From positions 1-12,325 of the forward strand of contig DAOVCF010000040.1 of assembly GCA_030670165.1 (NCBI GenBank): a stretch of 12,325 bases of DNA, in the 5' to 3' direction. Under the pieces are notes generated by a model that saw only the letters and a program-made list of their open reading frames with translations, was not told the DNA's origin and made no database searches. This DNA is from Candidatus Stahliibacteriota bacterium. Its GTDB lineage: Bacteria > Hydrothermota > Tepidihabitantia > B3-TA06. The position numbers and the translations under genes were made by a program. This document shows positions 5,920 through 12,325 of the stretch, piece by piece. Positions within the stretch are counted from its first letter, which is position 1, and the number at the start of each line of letters is the position of its first letter.

Positions 5920-7851
5920 ATGAGCGTTTTTAAAAAAGAATGGCGCAGGCGGGGTGCATTGGGAGTGCTTGCAGCGGTGTTTCTTTTAATGCCTCTGGCA
6001 TGTGGGAGGGATAAGGAGCCTCCTGTGGTGACAATCACTTCTCCAGCGGACGGCGAAACGGTATCCGGTTATGTGAGTATAACCGTTGAAGCTGCAGATG
6101 ATGATTCCGTGGCAAGTGTAGCCCTCCTTATCGATGATTACGAGGTGCATACGATTGATACATCTTACTTGGAGTATGAATGGAACACCCTTGAGCTTGA
6201 AGAAGGCAGCACTCACACGATCAAAGCCACTGCACTGGATGCTTCAGATAACGAAGGGGAATCGGAGCCGGTAACCGTCACCGTGATGCAGCCCAGCAAC
6301 CCACCCGTCACCCCGGGTGCCCCACAGGGACCGTCTGCCGGGTTCGTAGGAGATACTCTCACGTTTCGGGCGAAGACAACCGATCCTGATGACGACAGTA
6401 TCTCGTACCAGTTTGACTGGGGAGATGGAACTAAATCGGTCTGGACAGATTACGTCACCTCAGGAGAGGAGATGGAGGTCCAGAAGGCCTTCGATAGCGA
6501 AGGAACCTATACGGTTAAGGTAAGAGCAAGAGATACCTACGAGGTGACCTCTGCGTTTTCACTAGGGCTAACGGTAGTTATATCACCTGTATCAAGCACC
6601 GGCAGCATTCAGGTCAATTCCGTTCCCACCGGTGCCGAGATCTGGCTTGATGGAACAAACACCGGGAAGACTACCAACGCTCTGCTGGATAAGATAGCGC
6701 CAGGTGAGCGCACCGTTTCACTGCGCAAGGAGAGCTATGCCGATTACCAGACTACGGTTACGGTCGTAGCAGAGCAGACGGCTGAGGTAAACGCGACCCT
6801 TGAGCGGATCGGTGAAGTTATCTGGCGATACGAGACCGGTGCCGAGGTGTCTTCTTCCCCGGCGATTGGCTCTGACGGAACGATCTATGTGGGTTCGGAG
6901 GACAGTAAGCTTTATGCCATTACCCCTACGGGTGGATTGTATAAAGATTATACGACCGACTTTGCCGTGAGGTCTTCTCCAGCGGTAGGTTCCGATTGGA
7001 AGATCTACTTCGGGTCAGATGACGTCTACGTGTATGCCCTGCATCCGGATGTAGTAAGGTATTGGGAATACAAGACCGACGGCTACGTATCTTCTTCCCC
7101 GGCTATCGGAGTGGATGGAACAATCTACGTAGGTTCAGGAGATGATAACCTGTGGGCACTTACGTCTGAAGGCAAATTTAAGTGGAAGTACACCACAGGC
7201 GGGGATGTAGCTTCCTCACCTGCAATCGGTGAAGACGGAACTATCTACGTAGGTTCGGATGACGGCAGTCTCTACGCTATTAACCCTGATATGACCCTTA
7301 AATGGAGCTACGAGACCGGTGCAAAGGTGCAGTCTTCACCTGCTATAGGCGCTGACGGCACCATCTACTTCGGCTCGCATGATAAATACTTCTACGCGCT
7401 TAATCCTGACGGCACTCTGAAATGGAGGTACGAGACAGGTGGCAAGGTTAACTCATCGCCTGCTATAGGCGAAGACGGCACTATCTATGTTGGTTCCGAC
7501 GACAATCACCTTTATGCACTTAATCCTGCTGACGGCAGTGTTAAGTGGAGTTATGAAACCGGAGGATTCGTAAGGGTTTCCCCTGCCGTAGGTGCGAATG
7601 GTACAGTGTACTTCGGTTCAGTGGATGGCTACATCTATGCGGTGCGTTCGGACGGAACTTTGAAATGGCGCTACGAAACCGCGGGTCCCGTGATAACCTC
7701 CTCACCGGCGATAGGGGCGGACGGTACTATCTACTGCGGGTCTACCGATCATTACATCTACGCACTCTCAAGCGACTCCCAGGGTCTGGCTTCATCGCCC
7801 TGGCCCAAGTTCCGCCACGACAGCCAAAACACAGGCAGAGCCGGCCCGTAA
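5920..7851 (+). CDS. Ig/PKD/PEGA-domain, eight-bladed PQQ-like propeller lipoprotein (paralogue 2)
   Basis: The longest of three paralogues (643 residues). The signal peptide has a basic KKEWRRR start and ends at PLA-Cys28. The -3 position is Pro rather than Leu, so the lipobox is slightly atypical. About 34-123 is an Ig-like domain (PVVTITSPADGETVSG, then an ATALDASDNEG turn). About 132-221 is PKD-like, with DWGDGT (166-171) and GTYTVKVRARD. About 228-297 is PEGA. From 298 there are eight blades, many almost regular 40-residue units; blade 2 is the most diverged (SDWKIYFGSDDVYVYAL). The tail is WPKFRHDSQNTGRAGP. ATG 5920 has AGAGGAG 6 bases upstream. The TAA stop lies inside the first unit of a CCCGTAACA repeat. 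The Ig/PKD stalk would lift the propeller away from the membrane; an adhesive or carbohydrate-binding role is a guess. Confidence 0.85.
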   Translation: MSVFKKEWRRRGALGVLAAVFLLMPLACGRDKEPPVVTITSPADGETVSGYVSITVEAADDDSVASVALLIDDYEVHTIDTSYLEYEWNTLELEEGSTHTIKATALDASDNEGESEPVTVTVMQPSNPPVTPGAPQGPSAGFVGDTLTFRAKTTDPDDDSISYQFDWGDGTKSVWTDYVTSGEEMEVQKAFDSEGTYTVKVRARDTYEVTSAFSLGLTVVISPVSSTGSIQVNSVPTGAEIWLDGTNTGKTTNALLDKIAPGERTVSLRKESYADYQTTVTVVAEQTAEVNATLERIGEVIWRYETGAEVSSSPAIGSDGTIYVGSEDSKLYAITPTGGLYKDYTTDFAVRSSPAVGSDWKIYFGSDDVYVYALHPDVVRYWEYKTDGYVSSSPAIGVDGTIYVGSGDDNLWALTSEGKFKWKYTTGGDVASSPAIGEDGTIYVGSDDGSLYAINPDMTLKWSYETGAKVQSSPAIGADGTIYFGSHDKYFYALNPDGTLKWRYETGGKVNSSPAIGEDGTIYVGSDDNHLYALNPADGSVKWSYETGGFVRVSPAVGANGTVYFGSVDGYIYAVRSDGTLKWRYETAGPVITSSPAIGADGTIYCGSTDHYIYALSSDSQGLASSPWPKFRHDSQNTGRAGP

Positions 7852-7873
7852 CACCCGTAACCCGTAACACACC
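7845..7873 (+). repeat. CCCGTAACA short tandem repeat, locus 1
   Basis: Three imperfect copies of CCCGTAAC(A) begin in the last codon of paralogue 2. The first copy supplies its TAA stop (7849-7851). Related copies occur at 10783-10812 and 11524-11562. Confidence 0.7.
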
Positions 7874-8147
7874 TTACCCCCTCGGGGCAGAGCCTGCTTC
7901 CTTGATTCATGAGGAGGGCGTAATCTGTATCGTTGGATACACGAATGCTGATTTTAGTTAGCCTTACGCCATGCAGACCGGCTTCCCGGCACTTTACCCT
8001 ACTCATAAACCTAGGGTATTTGTAGGATTGATGACCGGTGTTTTTGGGCTATTCTTAAGTAAATATGGGAGTTCCTGAGTACGTTGATTGCCTGGGCAAC
8101 ACGACTCACCATTCATGCTCTGTTATTTGATTGAGAGATGGTTGAGC
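7852..8147. other. Intergenic stretch without a recognised gene
   Basis: No coding signal convinced me on either strand. It contains the end of the CCCGTAACA repeat, the TTACCCC/GGGGCA hairpin motif (7875-7890), and an inverted repeat TACCCTA (7995-8001) / TAGGGTA (8012-8018) with a 10-base loop. It also has GTAGGATTGA (8022-8031), a partial copy of a motif repeated before the transporter. The next promoter follows. Confidence 0.6.
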
Positions 8148-8175
8148 TTGACTTTGGCAGGTTAATCCGTAGCAT
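8148..8175 (+). promoter_or_regulatory. Promoter of PEGA-propeller paralogue 3
   Basis: TTGACT (8148-8153), 16 bases, TAGCAT (8170-8175). The layout is nearly identical to the promoter at 5817-5844. The predicted leader is about 38 bases. Confidence 0.5.
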
Positions 8176-8219
8176 TCGGGAGTTTTTATCTAAAGAATTC
8201 AACCAGGAGAGAGATAACG

Positions 8220-9530
8220 ATGAAGAAAGCGTGGCTAAGTGTTCTGTCGCTTTTAATCCTTGGAGTGGCAGGATGCGGGGCGGTGACGAGCATAGAGGTG
8301 AACTCGGTTCCTGAAGGGGCGGACGTTTTCTTGGATGACAGCATTACCGGGCAGAAGACGAACTGCGTTCTTGAGGATGTATCGCCAGGGGAGCATACCG
8401 TTCGGTTAGTCCTTGAGGGCTACGCCCTGTGGGAAGAGGTGGTTATCGTGGGTGCGGGCGAGGTGGTATCGATGGATGCCGAGCTGACCGATGCCCTTCT
8501 GTGGCGCTACGAGTCGGAGAAAGAGATATCTTCTTCTCCTGCGATAGGTGCAGACGGGACTATCTACTTCGGTGCCGGTCCCTATCTTTATGCACTTGCC
8601 CCTGACGGTAGCCTTAAGTGGCAATACAAGGCCGATGGCAACGTGGAATCCACACCTGCGATAGCTGCAGACGGAACCGTATACTTCGGTTCTGACGACA
8701 AGTTTACTACCGGCGATGGACACTTCTATGCGTTGAGCGCTGCAGGAACCCTCAAGTGGAAATTGGACGAGATTGACGGATGGGTTGTTTCTTCACCTGC
8801 GATAGGCTCGGATGGGACGATCTACGTCGGAGCTTTCAGTGATTCCCTTTATGCCTTTAGTCCTGATGGTAATTTGAAATGGGGGTATCGGACAGGGAGT
8901 TATATCACATCCTCTGCGGCGATCGCTCCAAACGGCGCCATCGGCTTCGGGTCCCAGGATAAGTTCATCTATGCCCTTACCCCGAACGGCGAATTGAAAT
9001 GGAAATACGCGACCGAAGGGAAGATAGTTTCTTCCCCGGCTATTGGTTCCGACGGCACTATCTACGTGGGTTCGCTCGACGGCTACCTTTACGCATTGAC
9101 CTCTGGGGGGGAACTGAAGTGGAGCTATCAAAGCGCAGCGATAGAATCCTCCCCTGCGATAGGTTCCGATGGGACGATCTACTTCGGCTCGCTTGACGGC
9201 TGCCTTTACGCCCTTGCTCCTTCTGGCAGCCTGCGGTGGAGCTATCAGACAGGTGACAGAATCAGCTCGTCCCCGGCGATAGCTTCAGACGGAACCATCT
9301 ACGTAGGCTCCTGGGATTCTTACGTCTATGCTTTGAGCCCGGAAGGCACTCTCAAGTGGAAGTACCAGATTTCTGCCAAGGTGAGGTTCTCGCCTGCAAT
9401 CGATACGGATGGAACGCTTTACGTGGGGGCTGATTTCTTATACGCCATTGCCGGGCACTCGGACGGCCTTGCCTTGACTCCCTGGCCCAAGTTCGCACAC
9501 GATAATCAGAACACGGGAAGGGCGCGCTGA
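8220..9530 (+). CDS. PEGA-domain, eight-bladed PQQ-like propeller lipoprotein (paralogue 3)
   Basis: Predicted 436-residue lipoprotein. The signal peptide ends at LGVAG-Cys19. PEGA spans about 23-90 (SIEVNSVPEGADVFLDDSITGQKT, in which EDVSPGEHTVRL and EGYALWEEVV follow). It is closer to the PEGA of the gene at 1685 than to that of 5920. Eight blades follow from about 91. Blade 2 has an insertion (around DKFTTGDGH), and blade 4 has lost the usual SSPAIGSDGTIY core (SSAAIAPNGAIG). The end is WPKFAHDNQNTGRAR. ATG 8220 has AGGAGA (8205-8210) 9 bases upstream. Its promoter layout matches paralogue 2. The TGA stop lies in the loop of a GCGCG/CGCGC hairpin. The PQQ-like fold is clear; ligand and role are unknown. 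Confidence 0.85.
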   Translation: MKKAWLSVLSLLILGVAGCGAVTSIEVNSVPEGADVFLDDSITGQKTNCVLEDVSPGEHTVRLVLEGYALWEEVVIVGAGEVVSMDAELTDALLWRYESEKEISSSPAIGADGTIYFGAGPYLYALAPDGSLKWQYKADGNVESTPAIAADGTVYFGSDDKFTTGDGHFYALSAAGTLKWKLDEIDGWVVSSPAIGSDGTIYVGAFSDSLYAFSPDGNLKWGYRTGSYITSSAAIAPNGAIGFGSQDKFIYALTPNGELKWKYATEGKIVSSPAIGSDGTIYVGSLDGYLYALTSGGELKWSYQSAAIESSPAIGSDGTIYFGSLDGCLYALAPSGSLRWSYQTGDRISSSPAIASDGTIYVGSWDSYVYALSPEGTLKWKYQISAKVRFSPAIDTDGTLYVGADFLYAIAGHSDGLALTPWPKFAHDNQNTGRAR

Positions 9531-9606
9531 CGCGCAATTTCAAAATGCAAAATTAGTACGGGCCAAAGTCCGCGTCGAAATTTAATTTAAAATTTGAGAT
9601 TTACAA
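9522..9606 (+). terminator. Stop-codon hairpin plus AT-rich repeats
   Basis: GCGCG (9522-9526), loop CTGA containing the TGA stop, CGCGC (9531-9535). It is followed by AATTTCAAAATGCAAAATTA and a second AT-rich block (9578-9606). It is the third case of this layout in the window. Confidence 0.4.
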
Positions 9607-9617
9607 TGCTTTGCTCC

Positions 9618-9645
9618 TTGACACGACAAGTTGGGTTCTTATAAT
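9618..9645 (+). promoter_or_regulatory. Perfect-consensus promoter for a leaderless mRNA
   Basis: TTGACA (9618-9623), 16 bases, TATAAT (9640-9645). The -10 box ends 5 bases before the ATG at 9651, so transcription should start at or within a base or two of the start codon. No Shine-Dalgarno sequence is present. Confidence 0.75.
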
Positions 9646-9650
9646 GCTGT

Positions 9651-10841
9651 ATGAAGAAAGCACTCCCCCTGTTGATTCTTACTCTCCTGTTCACCGGCTG
9701 CTTCAAGCAATCGGTTCGTCCGGGGCGCAGTGAGCTTGAGCTTGTTTACCTGACAGATCTTTCCAAGTTTGAGGGTGATATGGCAGGTCTTAAAGCCCTG
9801 GGGGAGTCGGAGCCGGCCTCCCTTCTCGTCGTGGACGATCCTTGCCTGTCAACCCTTGAGAGTCTTGCATGGTGGGAAGGTGAACGCGAGATATTCCTGC
9901 TCCAGGCCCTGGGCTGCGATCTTTTCTTTCCTCCTGCCGAGTGGTGCTTCCTTGGCCCTGAACGTCTTTATGATCTTTCCTCCCGTGTGGAGTTTTTTAT
10001 CGTCGCGTTGGATGTGGTCGATGAAGAGAATAACTATCCTCTGTCCCGCTACATGATTCGCCGGCAGAGTCCTTACCGGGTGGCGGTCTCCGCTGGACTG
10101 GCTCCATCAGATTATGCTCAGACCTTTACAGGTTTAAGAAGGCTTCCCCCAGATTCCATACTTCCGATTACCGGTTCTTTCCTCCGAATGCAGTCAGATT
10201 TTTTCCTCTTTTTCGATGGTCATGACTCGTTGCCTGAAGGGATTTATGCGATTCCTCGCGGAGGAAAAACGAGATGGATGAAGTTTCGTTTTGTGAGCCG
10301 GGTCGAGTTCAAGCTCAAGGAGTGGGAGTTTAACTTCGAGTCGATGGGGAGTGGGGAAGAAGCTCCCTTAGCGCTCTGGCAGGCGCATGTTGATTCGCTG
10401 GACGCCGAGGTGCTCGGCAGGTGCAAGACGACCCTTACGTCTGACTCGCTGAAAGAGCTCGCTGCCCAAGCTATGGGTAAAGTGCTGTCTCAAGGCACCA
10501 TGATTTATCTTGGAGAAGATTTTGTGAATGATTCCATCCCGGCGGGTAAGATAACGTTCGGCATGATGCGTAAGATACTGGCCCCTGAGATATTCTTTCT
10601 TGTTTCCATGAAGGACCTTCCCGACGATATTGCATCACGCAGCCGGAACTTCTCTCTAGAAGGAGAAATCCAAGCAGCTTTACTGCCCTCATCGTTATGC
10701 CTTGCGGATGATCGCTTCCAGGGCAAATCCTTGAAGATTACAGGTATAACATCCGCCCGGATAGCAAGACAGATGTTCGCCCCCCGTAACACCCGTAACA
10801 CCCATAACGCACCGTCTGGAATGCCGGAGGAGGAGCCATGA
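9651..10841 (+). CDS. Degenerate 5'-nucleotidase (UshA-like) family lipoprotein, probably catalytically inactive
   Basis: Predicted 396-residue lipoprotein (LLFTG-Cys17). Its order of segments follows the metallophosphoesterase 5'-nucleotidases. ELVYLTDLS (30-38) stands where D-x-H is expected, with Ser38 for His. LLVVDD (59-64) takes the place of LLDAGD. LQALGCDLFFPPAEW (to 98) takes the place of the GNHE segment, with Pro95-Ala96-Glu97 for Asn-His-Glu. FFDGHDS (His191) takes the place of GHTH, with the second His lost. About 265-340 resembles the nucleotidase C-terminal domain (NDSIPAGKITFGMMRKILAP). With most metal ligands gone I infer a binding or structural protein. This is a by-eye reading with no close identity. 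The end (RNTRNTHNAPSGMPEEEP) is encoded by a CCCGTAACA repeat and a GGAGGAGGAG start signal. It overlaps the next gene by ATGA and is translated from a probable leaderless mRNA. Confidence 0.6.
   Translation: MKKALPLLILTLLFTGCFKQSVRPGRSELELVYLTDLSKFEGDMAGLKALGESEPASLLVVDDPCLSTLESLAWWEGEREIFLLQALGCDLFFPPAEWCFLGPERLYDLSSRVEFFIVALDVVDEENNYPLSRYMIRRQSPYRVAVSAGLAPSDYAQTFTGLRRLPPDSILPITGSFLRMQSDFFLFFDGHDSLPEGIYAIPRGGKTRWMKFRFVSRVEFKLKEWEFNFESMGSGEEAPLALWQAHVDSLDAEVLGRCKTTLTSDSLKELAAQAMGKVLSQGTMIYLGEDFVNDSIPAGKITFGMMRKILAPEIFFLVSMKDLPDDIASRSRNFSLEGEIQAALLPSSLCLADDRFQGKSLKITGITSARIARQMFAPRNTRNTHNAPSGMPEEEP
10783..10812 (+). repeat. CCCGTAACA short tandem repeat, locus 2 (inside coding sequence)
   Basis: Two exact CCCGTAACA units and one CCCATAACG variant lie inside the 3' end of the gene at 9651, encoding RNT-RNT-HNA. 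The unit is 9 bases, so gain or loss keeps the reading frame. Confidence 0.7.
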
Positions 10842-11518
10842 GCGCTCAGGCGATTACCTTAAAGGGTAGGGAGAAATCCGGGATCCGCTGGGGGCGTCTT
10901 CTCTGGACCATCCTTGTGGTTGTCTACCTTACGAACTTCACAAAGAATCTGTTTCTGGACGTCGCCGGGCACCAGGCAGCCATACCGATTATCTACTCCG
11001 TCTTGTGGCTCTGCTGGCTTGGTGTTGAGTTCTACCTTTCCGCACTCTTCTTCCAGTCCAGCCTGGTTTCCAAGTTCAACCCATGGCTTAAAGGCTCATT
11101 TGCTATCTACTTTTATGGTCTGCAATGGCTTGCGGGCTGGGATGCGTTCGGCGGCACCCAACTTCACTTCCTCTACCCTCTTTTCAACGTCATAGGTTTG
11201 CTTCTCTTCGCGGCTGGGATAGTCATTCGTCTGTGGTCCCTTATTCTATATCGTCGCACAAAAGAAAAACGAAAGGTGCTTTTTACAAGGCCCTGGCAGA
11301 TTTCTCGACATCCTCGCTACGTCGGGATGCTTTTAATCATGTTCGCTATACCTCTTGTTTTCTTCTCCCCATGGGCCATGCTTGCCACCGTAGTGATCGG
11401 GCTTCCGCTTTGGTATCTTTCCATTAGATTCGAGGAGCGCAAACTCAAAAGCGAACTGGGAAAGGTTTATGAAGAATATTGCAAGGCTGTTCCTCTGCGC
11501 CCTCGTCTTGAGCGCTAG
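10838..11518 (+). CDS. Isoprenylcysteine carboxyl methyltransferase (ICMT/PEMT)-like membrane protein
   Basis: Predicted inner-membrane protein of 226 residues with about five hydrophobic segments (around 20-37, 48-72, 82-104, 108-132, 160-192). The C-terminal third has the family signature: SRHPRYVG (156-163), a hydrophobic span, then RFEERKL with Glu199-Glu200 and GKVYEEYCKAVPLRPRL. In characterised relatives this region binds S-adenosylmethionine and the protein methylates a lipid-linked or membrane substrate. Bacteria lack the eukaryotic CaaX system, so the substrate is unknown. The start at 10838 overlaps the upstream stop codon (ATGA) behind GGAGGAGGAG, which implies translational coupling. 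The 3' end overlaps the next gene by 50 bases. The family call is firm; whether it is an active methyltransferase is not. Confidence 0.75.
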   Translation: MSAQAITLKGREKSGIRWGRLLWTILVVVYLTNFTKNLFLDVAGHQAAIPIIYSVLWLCWLGVEFYLSALFFQSSLVSKFNPWLKGSFAIYFYGLQWLAGWDAFGGTQLHFLYPLFNVIGLLLFAAGIVIRLWSLILYRRTKEKRKVLFTRPWQISRHPRYVGMLLIMFAIPLVFFSPWAMLATVVIGLPLWYLSIRFEERKLKSELGKVYEEYCKAVPLRPRLER

Positions 11519-12325
11519 CTCCTGCCGTAACACATCCCGTACCCGTAACACCCGTAACACGCCTCATAAGAGTAACGAGGAGCCACAGCGAGTTATCTCG
11601 CTGGTGCCGAGCCTGACCGAAATCACATACGCTCTGGGAGTAGAAGATAGGCTCGTCGGTGTAACAACCTACTGCGATTATCCACCCGAAGTCAAAGAGA
11701 AGAAAAAGGTCGGGGATTTCCTCTCGCCTGACCCTGAGCGTCTGCGCTTACTCAAGCCTGACCTTATCCTCCTTGCAGCACCTACCCAGGCGCAGTTAGC
11801 GCAAGACCTTAAAGCCGCCGGATTCCGGGTTGCGGTATTCGACGATCCTCGCAGTCTTGCAGGGGTCTTTGCCCAGATTCAGGCGCTTGCCGATACGCTT
11901 GGAACCTCAGATAGGGGAGAGGAGTTGGTAGATAGCCTGAAATCGGAACTCCAAGGGATTGAGAAGGGCAAGGGACTTTCTACCTACATTGAGCTTTCCG
12001 AGGAGCCTTTGATAAGTGTGGGCGGCGGTTCCTATCTGACTGATGCGTTCGAGCACATCGGTCTTGTAAATATCTTTTCCGACCTTTCCCAGGGCTATCC
12101 TGTCATAGACCCTGAGGAGGTGGTGGTGCGTTCGCCTGAGATCATCCTGCTTCTTTACCCTAATGCCGATCGCAGAAACGTTCAAAAGCGTATTGGATGG
12201 TCAAGAATACCTGCTATATCTCGCAGCGCCGTCTTCGATTCGCTTCCTGTGGATGAACTTATGCGTCCGGGGCCGCGGCTGATCCGTGGACTTCAAATCA
12301 CCGATTCAATAGTCCGCCATGCGTT
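11469..12325 (+). CDS. BtuF-like ABC transporter substrate-binding lipoprotein (3' partial)
   Basis: The frame stays open from ATG 11469 to the window edge (285 codons). The signal peptide ends at SASS-Cys19, followed by an RNTSRTRNTRNT linker encoded by a CCCGTAACA repeat. From residue 41 the class III periplasmic-binding fold is clear: RVISLVPSLTEITYALG, LVGVTTYCDYPPE, VGDF, LKPDLILL, ISVGGGSYLTDAFEHIG, DPEEVVVRSPEIILLL and a final RPGPRLIRG. This best fits BtuF-type (cobalamin) or Fe3+-chelate binding proteins, which deliver the ligand to a BtuCD-type importer. E. coli BtuF is 266 residues, so only a few residues should be missing. The start lies inside the methyltransferase-like gene (50-base overlap), with AAAGG (11461-11465) unusually close at 3 bases. 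No cobalamin riboswitch is seen. Permease and ATPase genes would be expected just downstream. Confidence 0.85.
   Translation, partial: MKNIARLFLCALVLSASSCRNTSRTRNTRNTPHKSNEEPQRVISLVPSLTEITYALGVEDRLVGVTTYCDYPPEVKEKKKVGDFLSPDPERLRLLKPDLILLAAPTQAQLAQDLKAAGFRVAVFDDPRSLAGVFAQIQALADTLGTSDRGEELVDSLKSELQGIEKGKGLSTYIELSEEPLISVGGGSYLTDAFEHIGLVNIFSDLSQGYPVIDPEEVVVRSPEIILLLYPNADRRNVQKRIGWSRIPAISRSAVFDSLPVDELMRPGPRLIRGLQITDSIVRHA
11524..11562 (+). repeat. CCCGTAACA short tandem repeat, locus 3 (inside coding sequence)
   Basis: Four imperfect units (CCGTAACACAT, CCCGTA, CCCGTAACA, CCCGTAACA) encode the linker RNTSRTRNTRNT directly after the lipid-bearing Cys19 of the BtuF-like protein. They also lie just beyond the stop codon of the preceding gene. 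Confidence 0.7.

Noticed and set aside
7758..8006. Minus-strand 82-codon reading frame
   Set aside because: It runs antisense into paralogue 2 and through the CCCGTAACA repeat, with no start signal and no recognisable family.
11469..11588. Cobalamin riboswitch before the BtuF-like gene
   Set aside because: The gene starts inside the preceding coding sequence and the operon promoter leaves no leader, so there is no room for one.
11907..12185. Minus-strand 92-codon reading frame near the right edge
   Set aside because: It is antisense to the clearly coding BtuF-like gene and resembles no family I know.

Overview
The window looks like a chromosomal segment of an uncultured Gram-negative bacterium of the Fibrobacteres-Chlorobi-Bacteroidetes type or a neighbouring candidate phylum. 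A WOR-3 / Stahlbacteria-like lineage is my best guess, but no marker gene is present, so this is an inference. The grounds are one secreted beta-propeller protein with a type IX secretion (T9SS) type A C-terminal sorting domain, five predicted lipoproteins, PEGA-domain/PQQ-like propeller proteins, and many short palindromic and AT-rich intergenic repeats. There are no rRNA or tRNA genes, no CRISPR array, no transposase and no phage gene.

Layout. Positions 1-9 hold the first three codons of a minus-strand gene that diverges from the rest. Positions 169-1614 encode a seven-repeat secreted propeller with a T9SS tail. Next come three paralogous lipoproteins (1685-3034, 5920-7851, 8220-9530). Each has a lipobox, a PEGA domain, eight about-40-residue PQQ-like blades and a shared WPxFxHDxQNTGRA tail. 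The middle paralogue has extra Ig-like and PKD-like domains. Between the first and second paralogue lies a repeat-rich stretch (3035-3757) with a decayed aldehyde dehydrogenase C-terminus on the minus strand. It is followed by a sodium:neurotransmitter symporter family transporter (3758-5647) with an unusual C-terminal extension made of a duplicated two-helix unit. The window ends in a tightly packed operon: a degenerate 5'-nucleotidase-like lipoprotein (9651-10841), an isoprenylcysteine-methyltransferase-like membrane protein (10838-11518) and a BtuF-like substrate-binding lipoprotein (11469 to the edge, 3' partial).

Control signals. Six transcription units each carry TTGAC(A/T), exactly 16 bases, then a TA-nnn-(T/A) -10 box. 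At 9618-9645 both boxes match consensus perfectly and the -10 box ends 5 bases before the ATG, which predicts a leaderless mRNA. Three gene ends carry a small hairpin at or beside the stop codon followed by TGCAAA-type AT-rich repeats. A 9-base repeat (CCCGTAACA) lies at three gene ends or starts. It supplies one stop codon and encodes Arg-Asn-Thr tripeptides in two proteins.

Together the genes suggest an envelope- and export-oriented region: surface propellers, uptake of an amino-acid-like substrate, and probable uptake of a corrinoid or metal chelate. The most unusual items are the duplicated C-terminus of the transporter, the nucleotidase-like protein lacking most metal ligands, the covarying palindromic repeats, and the coding-border 9-mer repeat.
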